Shown here in pieces: positions 52,527 to 52,537 of a DNA stretch of 52,537 nucleotides. The stretch covers positions 1 through 52,537 of the forward strand of contig CAZLNM010000020.1 in NCBI GenBank assembly GCA_964561025.1. The letters run 5' to 3'. Within the stretch, counting starts at the first letter, position 1; the number at the start of each line of letters is the position of its first letter. The translations under genes were made by a program, and so were the position numbers. Below the pieces are notes generated by a model. That model worked only from the letters and a program-made list of their open reading frames with translations, had not been told where the DNA came from and ran no database searches. The DNA comes from JAAZNF01 sp964561025. GTDB lineage: Bacteria > Myxococcota > B64-G9.

Positions 52527-52537
52527 CTGCTCAAGAA

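Overview
The window is about 52.5 kb of GC-rich DNA, by eye close to 70% G+C. It carries about 46 protein genes, no rRNA or tRNA that I can see, and one assembly gap of ten N. The gene content points to a myxobacterium or close relative (Myxococcota, former Deltaproteobacteria). The clues are an AgmX/GltJ-type zinc-ribbon/GYF/TonB protein, REC-DUF4388 and PilZ-REC regulators, an FHA sigma-54 activator, PEGA-domain proteins, and cysteine-rich lipoproteins ending in a MYXO-CTERM-like tail. The gap and the lack of phage or plasmid genes suggest a chromosomal contig from a draft or metagenome assembly.

Layout. 1-360: a gene stump and the left end of a decayed IS3-type element. 561-6663: a tight seven-gene operon joining a four-subunit 2-oxoacid:ferredoxin oxidoreductase (porCDAB) to a three-subunit NADH-oxidoreductase module (NuoE-, NuoF- and HoxU/NuoG-like). 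6799-8283: a DUF1460 hydrolase and an unknown protein. 8655-10318 (minus): the poly-gamma-glutamate membrane proteins PgsC and a PgsW-like protein, with no PgsB ligase. 10488-12614: a large cysteine-rich lipoprotein with a paralogue at 24322-26586. 12857-20862: a signalling block with two receiver proteins, a PilZ-REC protein, a SpoT-like HD protein, an AgmX/GltJ homologue and an MshEN-REC-TPR protein. 21010-24273: ribBA-ribH-nusB, an orphan aminopeptidase N-domain and an Imm5-like protein. 26797-28701: a NarL-type two-component pair. 28719-34247 (minus): BamE-like lipoprotein, thrombospondin-3/lamin-tail protein and TPR membrane protein. 34506-40518: unknown protein, cardiolipin synthase, small zinc-ribbon and membrane proteins, lipase-like hydrolase, and a membrane spermidine-synthase-like protein broken by the gap. 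40528-47520 (minus): PEGA, HD, endonuclease IV-like, lipoprotein, FN3-repeat and second PEGA genes. 47647-50507: FHA sigma-54 activator and CBM9-like lipoprotein. 50575-52329: unknown membrane protein and a REC-GGDEF diguanylate cyclase.

The window mixes core metabolism (2-oxoacid oxidation linked to NAD(H), riboflavin, cardiolipin) with dense signalling (c-di-GMP synthesis and sensing, (p)ppGpp-type HD, six receiver-containing proteins) and a heavily decorated envelope. Most upstream regions contain a readable TTGnnn-N17/18-TAnnnT promoter. In several genes the -10 box lies only 6-10 nt before the start codon and no Shine-Dalgarno is visible, so these may be leaderless. The most notable items are the POR-NADH operon, the paralogous MYXO-CTERM lipoproteins, the SpoT-HD-like protein without a synthetase, the PgsC/PgsW pair without PgsB, and the leaderless promoter set.
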